A stretch of 64,000 nt of DNA from Chamaea fasciata (Eukaryota; Chordata; Aves; Passeriformes; Sylviidae): assembly GCA_029207755.1 (NCBI GenBank), contig JARCOQ010000005.1:49379563-49443562 (forward strand), in the 5' to 3' direction. The notes under the pieces were generated by a model. It did no database searches, was not told the DNA's origin, and worked only from the letters and a program-made list of their open reading frames with translations. Positions within the stretch are counted from its first letter, which is position 1. Every line of letters starts with the position of its first letter. Positions 36,101 through 48,100 of this stretch are shown piece after piece. Both the position numbers and the translations under genes were made by a program.

Positions 36101-39100
36101 TCTTAAATCACTGCTAATTGTGACCTGACAAACATCTGCAAACAGCTAAGAGTATAAACATGTGCAGAGGAGAACTCTGTTTGTGCCCTCGGTAAGAAGA
36201 AATGATAGGAACTGGGAGAAAAGGGAACTGTGGGAGCTGGACTGTCTGTGCCAGGAGTAACAGTCTGCACGATGCTGGCAGCAAATACACTGGCAGCAAA
36301 TAAAGAGAGAAGAAAGCTAGAAAACAGCTATCTGCAATGTCTGCTATAGTGACAAACACCCAGAGCAGTGAGAGGCTGCTAGGAAACCTTACAACCTCTT
36401 CCAAAGATGCCAAATGAAGCCAAATGGAGAAGGTAGGATGAAAAATTCCTGCCCTTGAAGAGGGGTAGAGGGAAGAGAAGGTTGAATTGCTCACCAGTGG
36501 GGGGCTTTGGCACTACAGTACTTGAGGTCTTTATCTGGCTCCACCAGCTGCCCGTTCCTCCAGCACTGGCCACACACAAATTTCATCTGGAGGTCAAAGG
36601 TGCTTGACGTGGGAGTCCGGGGAGAAGCCTGGGGGAAAGAACCACAGCCTCAGACAAACAGAGGGAAAATGCACCCCCCAAATCTGCCACGGAGATGCTG
36701 GCAGCTCCCCACATGCCCGTGTGCCAGCAACAGGCCAGATTAAATCAGCTCTCCTTTGCCAGTATTAGCTGGTGGCCTGATGAGGTACTAGACAAGAGCA
36801 AAACTACTGCTTGCTTCAGCATGATTTCCTGGACTTTGACATCTGGCCAAAAGCACAGACAGCCTGGCAGCTTCCAGCACTGACCAGGCCTGGCTGTGAA
36901 ATCCCAGCAGAGTATATCCGTGTACAGACAAGCTCTGTGAGACCTGCCCCAGAGCTTAATCCCCACTTCCCAGCAGGGAGGGCAATCCATGTCCCACTCT
37001 GCCTGTTGGAGAGTGCTTGGCCACACAGCCCAGAGAGCCCCTTGGGAGGAAGCTGGACCACACCAAAAATGCAGGACCCAAAACTCCTGCTTTTGGCCCA
37101 AGAACCTTGTGTCACACCCAGCATTTGACACAATGAAGTCAGAGCTGGGTCCTCTTGTTGATATCATTCCAAGAGTTTCCTGTGTAGCTCCTCTCACACT
37201 TCCTCTGCACTGGGTTTCACAAGCAGTTAAATCACAGTCTCTGGACAGAGGTACAATGCACATATTTCATGTCTTCTCAGCCATTGCACTTATTGTCCCC
37301 ACCCCACCTGAGAAGGCTGGTTTGGGATTATGACTAACAGATTGTGGAGAAGGAAAAAAAAATGGAGCCAATCTCGTATCACTGCTGCCTCATGTTTTCT
37401 GAGCAAATCTCTGGAAAACTGTTTGCATTTTGTATTACCACTGGAAGATGAGGCTGATGTCTCCAGTTCATTTCCAAACTGAAGAACAAACCCGACTGTA
37501 TGCCAGTGGCCCTGGGCACGGGAGTATATGAGAGTACAAGAGAACACCTTGGTCATCGAGCTGGCCATGAAGCACAAAGGTCATGCAACAGCAAAACAAT
37601 TCTCTGACTGTCAGCCACATCAGCTGCCCGTCCCACCTGCCATGCCACGACTTTACCCCAGGCACCTCACAATAACCAGACATGCAAGCGGCGTCTCTGA
37701 AGAGCAGGTTTCTGCCAGCAATTGATTAGCAGCAGCATGGAGCCTGGCTGCATCCCTTGGAGAAGGGAAAACCTCAAACACAGACAACACAGAATCAAAG
37801 CATTTCCCAGGAGCCACCACAACAGCTATCAACTGCCACTCTGCATCCTCCAGACCTAGTCTTTTGGAGAATGAGAGCTCACATATACAGGGTCCTCTGT
37901 CACTGTGAAGAGTGGAGTTGAGATCTGGGCTACCATGGAAGGCAGTAAGGTGCCTCCCTCTCAGATATGTGGCCTTTGAACAGTAGCTTTAATCTCCACT
38001 TGGTCTCCAAAGGAAATTCCACTACAGCTCACTAGTGACCCATCAAACCTATGGGCCTATGGTAACAAAATGGCACTGCTGGCATATTCCCTTTTATCAA
38101 TTCCATGCTATGCTGCTGGTGACATATCTCTCAGCACAGACAGAAAGGTTTGCTTAAACCTCCTGACCCAGCAAAACTAAACACTGAGTGTCTCCAGAAG
38201 GGACAAGATATTAGAGCGCAAGAAAATATCTCTCAGGTAGTTCTGGTTATCTAGGCTGCTTTTTCCACAAATTCTTAACCAGAAGAAGTCCCGTGCATTT
38301 CTCCATCTGAGTCATGCACACTGCTGGTCAACCCAGTGGGCAAGTATGCTCCCAGGGGATCAGGAGCCAAGCAAAAAATCAAAGCGGCTGCTGTTAATGT
38401 TACGTGACTGTATTTGTAAAGGCAAGACACATACCTGGCAGGCTGCTGATAACCAACAGTGTGGAAATTATATCACATGAGGCTACAGCAGACGAAGCCA
38501 GGCAAAAGTGCTGTGGGCTATGGCACCACCCCTTGCTATGAAGCCAGACAATATAGTGCTAGCTATGCACCATGGCAACCAAATAAATACAAGTCTCTGG
38601 CACGACAGCTCTCCACTTCAAGCTTTGCAGAAAGCAATAGACCCTGCACGGCCACTCATGTCTCCCAGCTTCAGGAACTCCTCTCAATGATACTAAAATG
38701 TTCTCTGGAGGAGCCACTTGCCTCAGGGACTGTATGAGGAGCCCAGGTTACTCAGCCACCTAACTGACTGAGCAGTACTTAGGTTGCAAGTACTCCTTAA
38801 TTGAGACCTTTTTTCCCTCTCCTGCTTAAATTGATAATTCTGTGGTCAACTTTCATGGGGATTCTGGTGCTGGCTAGGGGAATAAAAACAAGACAGCTCT
38901 TGAAAACCAGAAAAAATGAGAGCTACAACTCCGCATTTTGCAGGGATACAATGAGAGGACACCCAGCTCCCTAAAACAGCCCCTTCTGCTGACTGGCTCT
39001 TCAATCTTTGGACACTGGGTTTACTCCTACAGCAGCTGCTGTGAGGGACCAAATTTGTGGGGCCAAGTGCAAGATTCCCAGCAGGTGCTTGGCAAGCAAT

Positions 39101-42100
39101 GTGTCTTCATTTTTCATTTCTTGCTAAGCCTCCTGACCTTCACTGCCATAGCTACGGGCCCCTGCATGCTGCCTTCCTGTTTTCTCCACAACTGGACAGC
39201 CCCGGGTGCTGTCCAGCTGGCAGCTGTGACAAAACTGCAGCAAAATCTCCCAGAGTGACTTTGCTTCCACTGACCAGAGGGCACTGGAGTGAGAGTGGAT
39301 CACACAGGATGGTGGGAAGGAGGGGTCTGTTTTTACAGCACTTCTGGGAAGTTGTCTTTGCCTGGCAGCCAACTTTGAAAGTTGGAAGGACACTGAGAAA
39401 ACTGAATCACATTAGCCTGCTTAGACAGGAGAAAACAATGGCAAAAGTAAACTTTTCTCAACAGATAGCTAGTCCTGCTGCAGGGTCTTCAGCAGCAAGC
39501 CAGAGTCTCATCCCAAAGCACAGCCCTCTGGCTGAGGACATGCTGTTGCCAAAGCCATAGTGTCCTACTGCAAACACATGCATCTGACTGACTTGACTGT
39601 CTCCCTGCACAGTGCCAGTGCCAGGCTGCCAATCCTTACAGACAGCTAGTGGTGCTGCTGTTAGGCTTTTTCTCACTGCACCAACATGGCTGCTGCTTTG
39701 CCTCTGCACCTGGAAGGGTGGTGGGTTGAGTCCAGCTCTGTGACAAGCATTTGTGGGGCACAGCCAGACTTTGTCACTGGTCATTAACCCTAGCTCTGCC
39801 CACAGAGCCCAGAAACTGCAGCTCTCTGCCCATCCCCTGATGTAGCAGGCTCTGGCATTTCATTTCCCAATCATCTGCCCCCTGCAAGCTCCAGCACCCA
39901 GAAATGGAACCTTCACTTAGCATCCAGATCCCATGTGCTTTAGCGGACATGCTCTGACACTGCTTGCCGTACAGCTTATTCTTCCAGCAGCAGCGCCTCC
40001 AGACAAAGGTGAATTTGAAGCTGCAAAGCTTACAGCAAAACAGCGGTCCATTTATATTTTTTTAATCCCCTCATTACGCACAGAGAATGGCAAGACAGGG
40101 CTTTCTTGGAAATGCAGGTAAATTCACAGCAGGCAGGACAGAAACAATCTCTGGACTGTGCTCTTGGGGCAAGGCACATATGAAGGAGGGATTGCTGATA
40201 TAAATCCAACTGCTGTCAGAAACTGCAAATTCACATTTATTTTCCTTCCATGTGGAGATGCAGGCCACTGCCTCTGTCCCCACACCAGCCAGAAAGAAAT
40301 CACAGCCAGCTTTGGTCGCAGGGACCATTCAGATCATCCACTTATCATATAATACAGGATGTTAGAAACTTGTCCTGCTCAGCTTCCTGAGAGGCTAGAA
40401 CGTATTCCTTAAGCAAGTCAGACAGTTCTGGGAACTAGAGACCTTGGTTATTCTGCACTGCTGCTTCCCATTCCTCTCATCCAACCATTTCAGACCACAA
40501 CAACTGCACAAGTTTATTGCTGAGCATCCCCTCGAAGATGAATCCATCTCATGCAGCATAACCAGTGCATAGGTGGACACAGAGCCCACTACAAGTGTCA
40601 GTGCAGTCACCTTCATCTTTTCTGTTAGGCTTAGCTATGCCCATCAGACCTTCCCACAGATACTCCCCCAGCATCAGTGCCCTACAGCCTTCAGACCACT
40701 TCTGTTGGCCCACAACCAAGACAAAAAACAGCGGCTAAACATCACATGAGTGACTCAGATTCTTCTCCTATAAAACGCCTCCTCCACAGGGTGCTCACAG
40801 ACTGCACTCAGCACTGGTCTCTGCAGAGGAATTCCTGGGTGACAGATCCCACACAAAGGTGAAACACTCTTGCTTGGACAGTAAGGCACAGACCAAGGGA
40901 TGGCCAGCTCAGGTTCGCCAAGGTTAAAGAAAGCTGTCAAGTGGGAACAAGAAGGATTTACACCACTTTCCCCACCATTCTCCTGTTCTAATGGCAAAAT
41001 TGCTTTAGTTCAACCTCAGGACTGAGCTGGGAATTGTCCTCACTGAGTGGGCTCTGCTCCTACAGTACAGAAATCCCCTCTGGAGTAAAAAAAAAAAAAA
41101 AGGGGGGGGGGGGGTAGGACAGCATTTCCCATAGCCAACAAGACAGAGGAAGGTAAACAAAGAAGAGCCCTTTGTTTGTAACCCCTCTCACACTACCCTG
41201 GTACACTCTTGGTAGTGCTGGAGGGTGCAGCCCTCCACAGTGAGGGACTGGTGGCGAAAAAAAAGGCAAAGCTCCCAGCCTCCTCCTGATAAAGCACCAC
41301 TAAGGTCTGTCAGCTGCCAGTTCCACCCACTCCTGCATTTAGATCAGTCCTATAGGTCGTGAGTCATCCCTTAGAAGTCCTTCAAACTGCTCTACCATCC
41401 CTTGGCCACTAAAGGGCAGCAGGACACATTTGGTCCCCACTGTGTGGCCACTGGTCGAAAATCTCCCAGTTTCACCAGCAAGGTGTCACAGGAAACACCA
41501 TTCTCGTGTGTGTTGCCCTCGGTGACCTGGAGGCTTCACCCCTAGCAGGGAACAGAGCAGATAGTAACACTGCAAAACAAGGCACAAAGCTCAACACCAG
41601 CACTGCATCCGGGAAAGTTCTCAGCTATCCCCAATGGCCACCCTGGTCTGCCCGGGACCTGTCAGGGACAGTAGTGGGAGGAAAAGAGAGAAAGGGCTGG
41701 AACCGTTGGGAGCAAAATCTGGCTCCAAGCCCTAGATGGACCTTACTTACCACACTGTTGGCTGATTTGCTGGCATGTGCCTCCATCTGCTGCCAGTACT
41801 TCTTAGACTCCTGCACGATATCTTCGTGGGTCATTCCTGGGAACAAAAAGGAGACAGAACTGAGCTACACTCCTTTGGCAAAGAGAAGAGAGTGAGAGGT
41901 TGCAGGACTTCTTAGTTTGGGCTTAGTAATCCCTGAGTAGCTGACAGCTCCCAGCAGTTCCCCATGTAATGTCAGGACTGAGTTGTGACAGAACCCACCA
42001 CAGAACATGTCTAATCCCTTGCTAAGGAAGCTCCTCCTACACAAGCCAAACAAAAGGAGAAGAGTTTGGTCTCCCGGACTTGTTCAGACCTATCTTTCTG

Positions 42101-45100
42101 CTCAGGCAGTCTGCAAAGGACCCAGACACTGCTTCCAAGCCAATAATTCTTCACAAGAGTCAAGAGCTTGACCAAGGCTATCCCCCAACCCCATATCAGC
42201 AGATTCTACCAAGGTCCTAAAGGCAATGCTTTGTTACTGCTGATCTACTGTATATGGAGTTTTTGCTTCTAGCTTGGAACATCACAGATAACCACTGAGA
42301 CATCTAGCATCTCCAAGACCCCAGAATTCTCACCTATTACCTGCTGGGATTAATTAACCTGTTACACCTTCAAGTTGAGATGGCTCCCCATCAATCAGTA
42401 GGCAAAAAGGAAAGAAATTCAATACATAGAGACACCAAGCCCAACCAAGGCAGCAAGGAAAGACCAGCAGTGCAAAACCAACCAAGGAACAGCTGCTAGT
42501 AAATAACCAGCAAGGAAAGATCTGCAAGGTCTCAAGATATCAGAAATACAACATCAGACAATGAGAAAAAGGATTGGTCAGACCTTATCTAAGGAATTAG
42601 CTCCTGACCAGCTCAAGTGGTGAGGGAACAGCCTCTGTTAGCACCAGCCAGCTAGATGGGCATTCAAGTTATTAAGTGCTCTAAAGACCCAAGACAGTTG
42701 CCAAAACAAACTGAAGCAAGTATCTTCCACAGGCAGCTGATTGCAACAAGGGCAGTGCTGAGGATGGCCTTGATGCAGCATCCCCAGACACAGACACTGC
42801 ATATTTGATTGCTTTGCTAGATGCCTGCAGCCTTTATTACTGAAGTGAGGTGCTCCCCAGGAGTATTACATAAACACAATCATTGATCTGGCAGACATTA
42901 TGTTCCAAACGTCAGGGCTACCAAAGTTTTCATCTCAGCTTAGGCTGTGTGTAGCTTGGGTAGGTCACAGCAATCCTGACCTCAGTTTTCCTGTCTTTGA
43001 TTTCAGCTGTTCAAGGCCCCATCAGGCAACAATACTGCCATTTACACAGGGCTTGAACAGGATGAAAAGCACTCAGAAAACTTCACCATTCTTCAAGAAC
43101 GTTTTCTCAGGTCTTTAAAATGGCAACTACTGCATAACTGGTACTGCACACAGGTCAGAGCTGTTGGTGAATATTTCACACCTTAACCATTAATCCCAGA
43201 AAAAATGGTGTGGAGTTAGAAAAATTGCAACTCCCTCTTCCATATCCAACTATTCCAGGGTCGGACACAATGATGATTTGTATTTTGGGGACAAAGCTCT
43301 AAAGCTGGGAAAACCACAAAAAAAAGTTAACATGCTGCACTGGACCTGGCAGGGAAAGGGCTGAAGCAGCTCCCACCTTCTCCATTCTGCACACCCGTGA
43401 TCCTTGGGGTGCAGAACCAAAGGGAGAAGCATATACAGGTCTTGTCAGAAGACTGAATTTCAAACGCAGTTCTTGTGACTGCCTTCTTCCAGTTCCAGAA
43501 TTCTGAACTACCTCAACAATACAGTCTAGAAATGTGGTGGTTGGGAAAGAAAAACCCTACCAAATGTGAAAGAATGGTTTACAATCTACCAGCTTTTCAA
43601 AACATGAACCATCACAAAGAAATGAGCTCGGAACCAAAAGGCCCATGGGTTGATTATGTATAATATTTCAACATCTTTTGCAACATCATTAGTGAAGATG
43701 AAGAGTCTGTTATTACCACTGGTTGAAGAAGATACCAAGAGATGTCTGTGAAAACCCACAGTGAACGAGAAAACAGTCCTGCCTGTCCAATTTTCAGATC
43801 TTGGGAATCTTCACTAATACAATCCTTTATCCCCATAAACAAAGCCAAAAGCTCTGTAAATGTTCAAATATCTGTGAAGTGTTTCAAAAGTAAGCTGCCC
43901 TCTTCCTATTCTTGCTGAGCAAATAGTTCCCAAATGAAACTTTCTGCTCCAAAGCTAAAGCACTCCCAGAGAATGGCAACAACTGCCTTTAATCTCAGTT
44001 CCATAATGAAGGCTACACTTGGGAGGGGCAAACTCACAAGGAAAGCAGGCTCATATATACAGCCCTGCAGAAAAAAACCCCACTCTCTCCTAATTGTTGG
44101 AAAAGGTGGAAGTAAGCACAAGGCTTAATGATCAACTCTGCAGCTTAACTCATGGCTTGTTTCATCTCCTCAGCTTTCCCTTTGAAATAACTTCTTCAAG
44201 TAAAGAAGGCAAGAAAAAAAATCAGTTTATTTCTTCTGCAGGATGAAGAGGAAGGAACACAGAGGGAAGGAAGAAGGGAGGAAAAAAACTTTTCAAATAA
44301 CAAAACCAGACCAAAACAACAGAAATAAACCAACCATGGGATGGGGGAAAAAAGCAAGGTACTTGAATATAAGTGCCCAGAGTACAATGAGCAGTACCAC
44401 AAGCATGTAGGGCAGCAATGGTGGCCCATGACTCACAGGCAATGTGCTATCTTAGAAACTCCAAAGCTGTAATTTTTTAATTTCCTGAGGCCACAAGTAA
44501 ATGAGGGCAAAGAGAAGCATTAAAGATGGCACTTGACACAGTGTGCTTCTTGTTCATCACTGTCCCTCTTGAGCTGAAGCCAAGGCCAAGAACTGCACTG
44601 AACATCAATTATGATTTCAAAGAATGGTGAGAAACATCCCTAATGTGCTTCCTCTCTGAATTACTCCCATTACCAGGCTGGGTGTTGCACTAAATGAGAT
44701 CTTGTGGTGAAAAAACATGGAGGTAGCATTGTGGGTGGATTAAGCCAACAGGACAGCAGCCAGAGAAAACCTCCAATATATCAGACAGAGATAAAGAGAC
44801 AGGACTGAAAGTGCCAGATGTGGCACTGTCACTATATGATTTCCCTGAGTATCATCTCTGTAAAATCCTCTCCTGAGGCATGTCATCAAAGGTTTTTTGG
44901 GAAACACCAAGTATCTTGCAAGTTCTTGCTGTTGATGAATTTGTTCGGAGAAACTGGAGATCCACAGCCTTCTTTTTATAACCAACTGCTTTGACACCTG
45001 TGCATGCTGCCATTCTCACTGCAAGACATGTTCACTCAGTGGTCCAACTACTATTTGTACAAGATCTGAGCACCAAACACCTCTTGAGATTCAGCTCTAC

Positions 45101-48100
45101 CTAATTATCATTTTAATTTATTCAACTGGTCCCGAAGGAAAGGCTTTCTGGTCTGCAAATTATAATAGCCCTGTTCCTGTAAATGGACAAGGGGCAAATC
45201 ACCTCACAGAACACCTTGGTCCTCTTTTTTGTGTCCCTGACGAGGCAGTAATAATTACTTACTCCCTGAGGAGGGAAGAAGTAACATGCACGAGCGAGTG
45301 ACACCTTCTCAGTACTCCCAAATCACCTTCTTCCCCTCTCAACTGGCCCAGGGTACACACTGGAAGAAACTCAGGTATAAACAACACCAGCCAAGTCACA
45401 CTCACCTGAATATTGCTGCAACAGCCAGACCTTGAGTTCAATGAAACTGTGAGCAAAGTGGCAGCTGTCCTCACGCAGGCAGCCATAACGCACCTCATGT
45501 CGGCACACATCAAACTGGAAGTGCTCCTGGAACTGACGGATTTTGGAGTATTTCAGGGAGGTGGAACGCACAATGTGGACCAGACACCTGCAGAAAAATA
45601 CAAAGCACCAGAGGATCATACCCTCCCTACCTCCTCCTCCTTACATATGACATCCAGACATTTGACTGGGCAGGCAAATAACACAAGCAAATCGACTCTG
45701 AGAGAGACAGATTCCCTCTGGGCAGATTCTCTGCCCTCCCACCCTATCAAGCCTGGGTAGTTATTCTCACACTCAGCACATGGGTGATGCTCTGCCTAAG
45801 TTCAGAGATCAGACACGTTTCAAAATATGCAGCAAAGATACCAACACCTCTGGTTCAGCATCTCCCCATGATGTCTCAGGCTGCCAGGAACCTGAAGGAA
45901 TTGCATGACTGTGTACTTGACATCTTTGTTACACTTGTTTTCCCAAACATTCATTACCAGACAGCCAGAGGCAGGATCCTGAGCTAGAGGATCTTTGTTT
46001 TGACCTTTTTGTAATGGCCAAACTGGAAAGGCAAATTAAGTCAATGGAAAACTTAACAGACTGACTCCAAAGGGCTTTGCTGATGCCTCAAATCCCTCAG
46101 TACCAGGAGCAAACATGCAGGGTGAAGCCATAGTGCTATTTATCATGATTTGAGCTGTCCTATGATAGGAACCCGTAGGGCGGATAGAAAGAAAGAGACC
46201 AGAGCCCTGGAGTTAAACTGGCTGGACTCGCAAGAGATTGTTCCCATCAGGAGAAAAATTTGTTCACTCACTTGTTGTCATGGAAACTGTGTTTTGCAGA
46301 GAGGTTGGAACAGACAGACGGTGTGTCCTTGGTCCCTTTGCTGATAATCCGGGGTTTGCTGTCAAAGCAAATCTGAGAAGAGAAGAATTAGTGTACTGGG
46401 AATATCTTAGAGAGCAGTGAACCAGAGCGACTTCGCTTAGAAGAGGAAGAAGAACCAGAGCCAGCCTATTCTAATGTTCAAAGTTAGAAAGAAGTGTGGT
46501 GAAAACTTAGTGGTAGGGCTTTAAAATAAAGCAAGTCAATCTCTGAAAAAGCTTCCAGACAACATTTTTTGGCTTATTCTCAACAGTATTTTCCATTGTG
46601 GTTGGAAAAATTTTGGTCAGAGCCACATATTCTTTTCCTGTTAGCCAACAGAACAAGAACAAAGGAGAAATAAAAAACCAGCCACTTCACAGCAAAGAAC
46701 ACATCCCTTTACATCTACTGCCAACATAAGGAACTCTGTGCTGCAGAGCATTAGGATGATATGAGGCAATTCTCAACTGACCGACTCAGTAGCTCTGCAC
46801 AGATATCAAATGGGAATTTGTTGCATTATGGAATTCCGTTTTCTAAAGTAACTGGGACTAAATTACAATTCAAAGATGATGTCAAGATGGAGGAAAAGAT
46901 GAGTGATCCCATGAGGCTGTCAGCACCTGGTTCAGCTGCAGGGTTAAGGAGGGAAACAACTCCTTTCTCCTACACATCTGCATAGAATGCTCACTGTCCT
47001 TCTGGGAGCAGGGCACTGGCTAGGACACACAGAGTCACAGGTGGCCTGCTCCTGCACCTTTAGGATTTCCTTTTTAAAGAATGTGCAACATTCCTGGACT
47101 CCTTTTCCCTTCAGGACTGCCTCCCAAGGTACCCTGTCAACCAGGCTCCTAAAGAGGCTAAAGTCTGCCCTTCAGAAAGTGAACTGGCAAGGTGGCAGTT
47201 CTGCTGACCCCTTTCCTTATTTCTCCCGGAACTGAAAACTCTACCACTGCATGACTGCTGAGCTCAGGATGGCTTCCAACCATTGTACCACCCACCAGTC
47301 CTTCTCTGTTCACAAACACCAGACCCAGTGGATGCCTTCCCTAGCTGTCTCCCTCACCAGCTGTCTCAGGAGTTATCTTCCACACACTCCAGGAACCTCC
47401 TGGACTGTTTCCTATCTGCTGTGCTGTACTTACAGCAGACACATGGTAAACTGAAGTCCCCCACAAGAAAACGGGCCAACAATTACAAGACTTATCCCAT
47501 CTGCCTATAGAATATTTTGTCTGCCTCTTCACCCTGGTTGGGTGGTCTGTAACAGACTCCCATCTTGTTCGCCTTCCCCCAGTTCCTACCCATAATCACT
47601 CAACCCTATCACCATCATCATTAAACTCTAGACAGTCAAAACACTCCCTAACACACAGGGCTCCCCCACTGCCTCTCCTTCCTCACCTGTCCCTCCTCTG
47701 AAGAGTTTACAGACATCCATTGCAAGCACTCCAGTTGTGCAAGCTATCCCACCATATTTTCGTGGTGGCAACTATCAACATATCAGTGGTCCAGATACAT
47801 ACTGAAGAGATGATGGATGCCTGTACCCTCCCACCAGTTCTGTACCTCACAGAGGAAGGTGAAGATGCCCTGATGTTCCTTGAGGAGCTTGGCAATTGTG
47901 AGGCTGCTCTGCTTGATCCCACCTAGCGGGTCAAAGAGGAGGTCACGGTTGAGGGTCCCCTTCCTCTCCTCCGTCCACACGTCGATCTCTTCCTGGTGGT
48001 ACGCGAAGGTGCAGTTATCCCCATACTTACAGTCCTGCTTGTTAAGCATATCTACAAAGCAACAAACAGCACACACCACCACACAGGAAGGGCGGCCCAG

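Larger units (their letters stand above)
30115..36494 (-). other. ZC3H7B 3'-most introns (between coding exons)
   Basis: Five introns: 30115-30876, 31041-31840, 31975-33665, 33775-34821 and 34928-36494. All GT-AG. The last holds a CR1 3' end (35691-35969). Otherwise unique, no extra exon recognised. Confidence 0.9.
36629..45405 (-). other. ZC3H7B introns flanking the 41.8-kb exon
   Basis: Introns 36629-41750 and 41837-45405, both GT-AG and apparently mostly single-copy. The first contains the A15-G13 tract. No further exon, RNA gene or named transposon recognised. Confidence 0.85.
45588..47845 (-). other. ZC3H7B introns around the 46.3-kb exon
   Basis: Introns 45588-46271 and 46373-47845. 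The second is half filled by a CR1 ORF2 fragment (about 47041-47790); the rest is unique. Confidence 0.88.
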
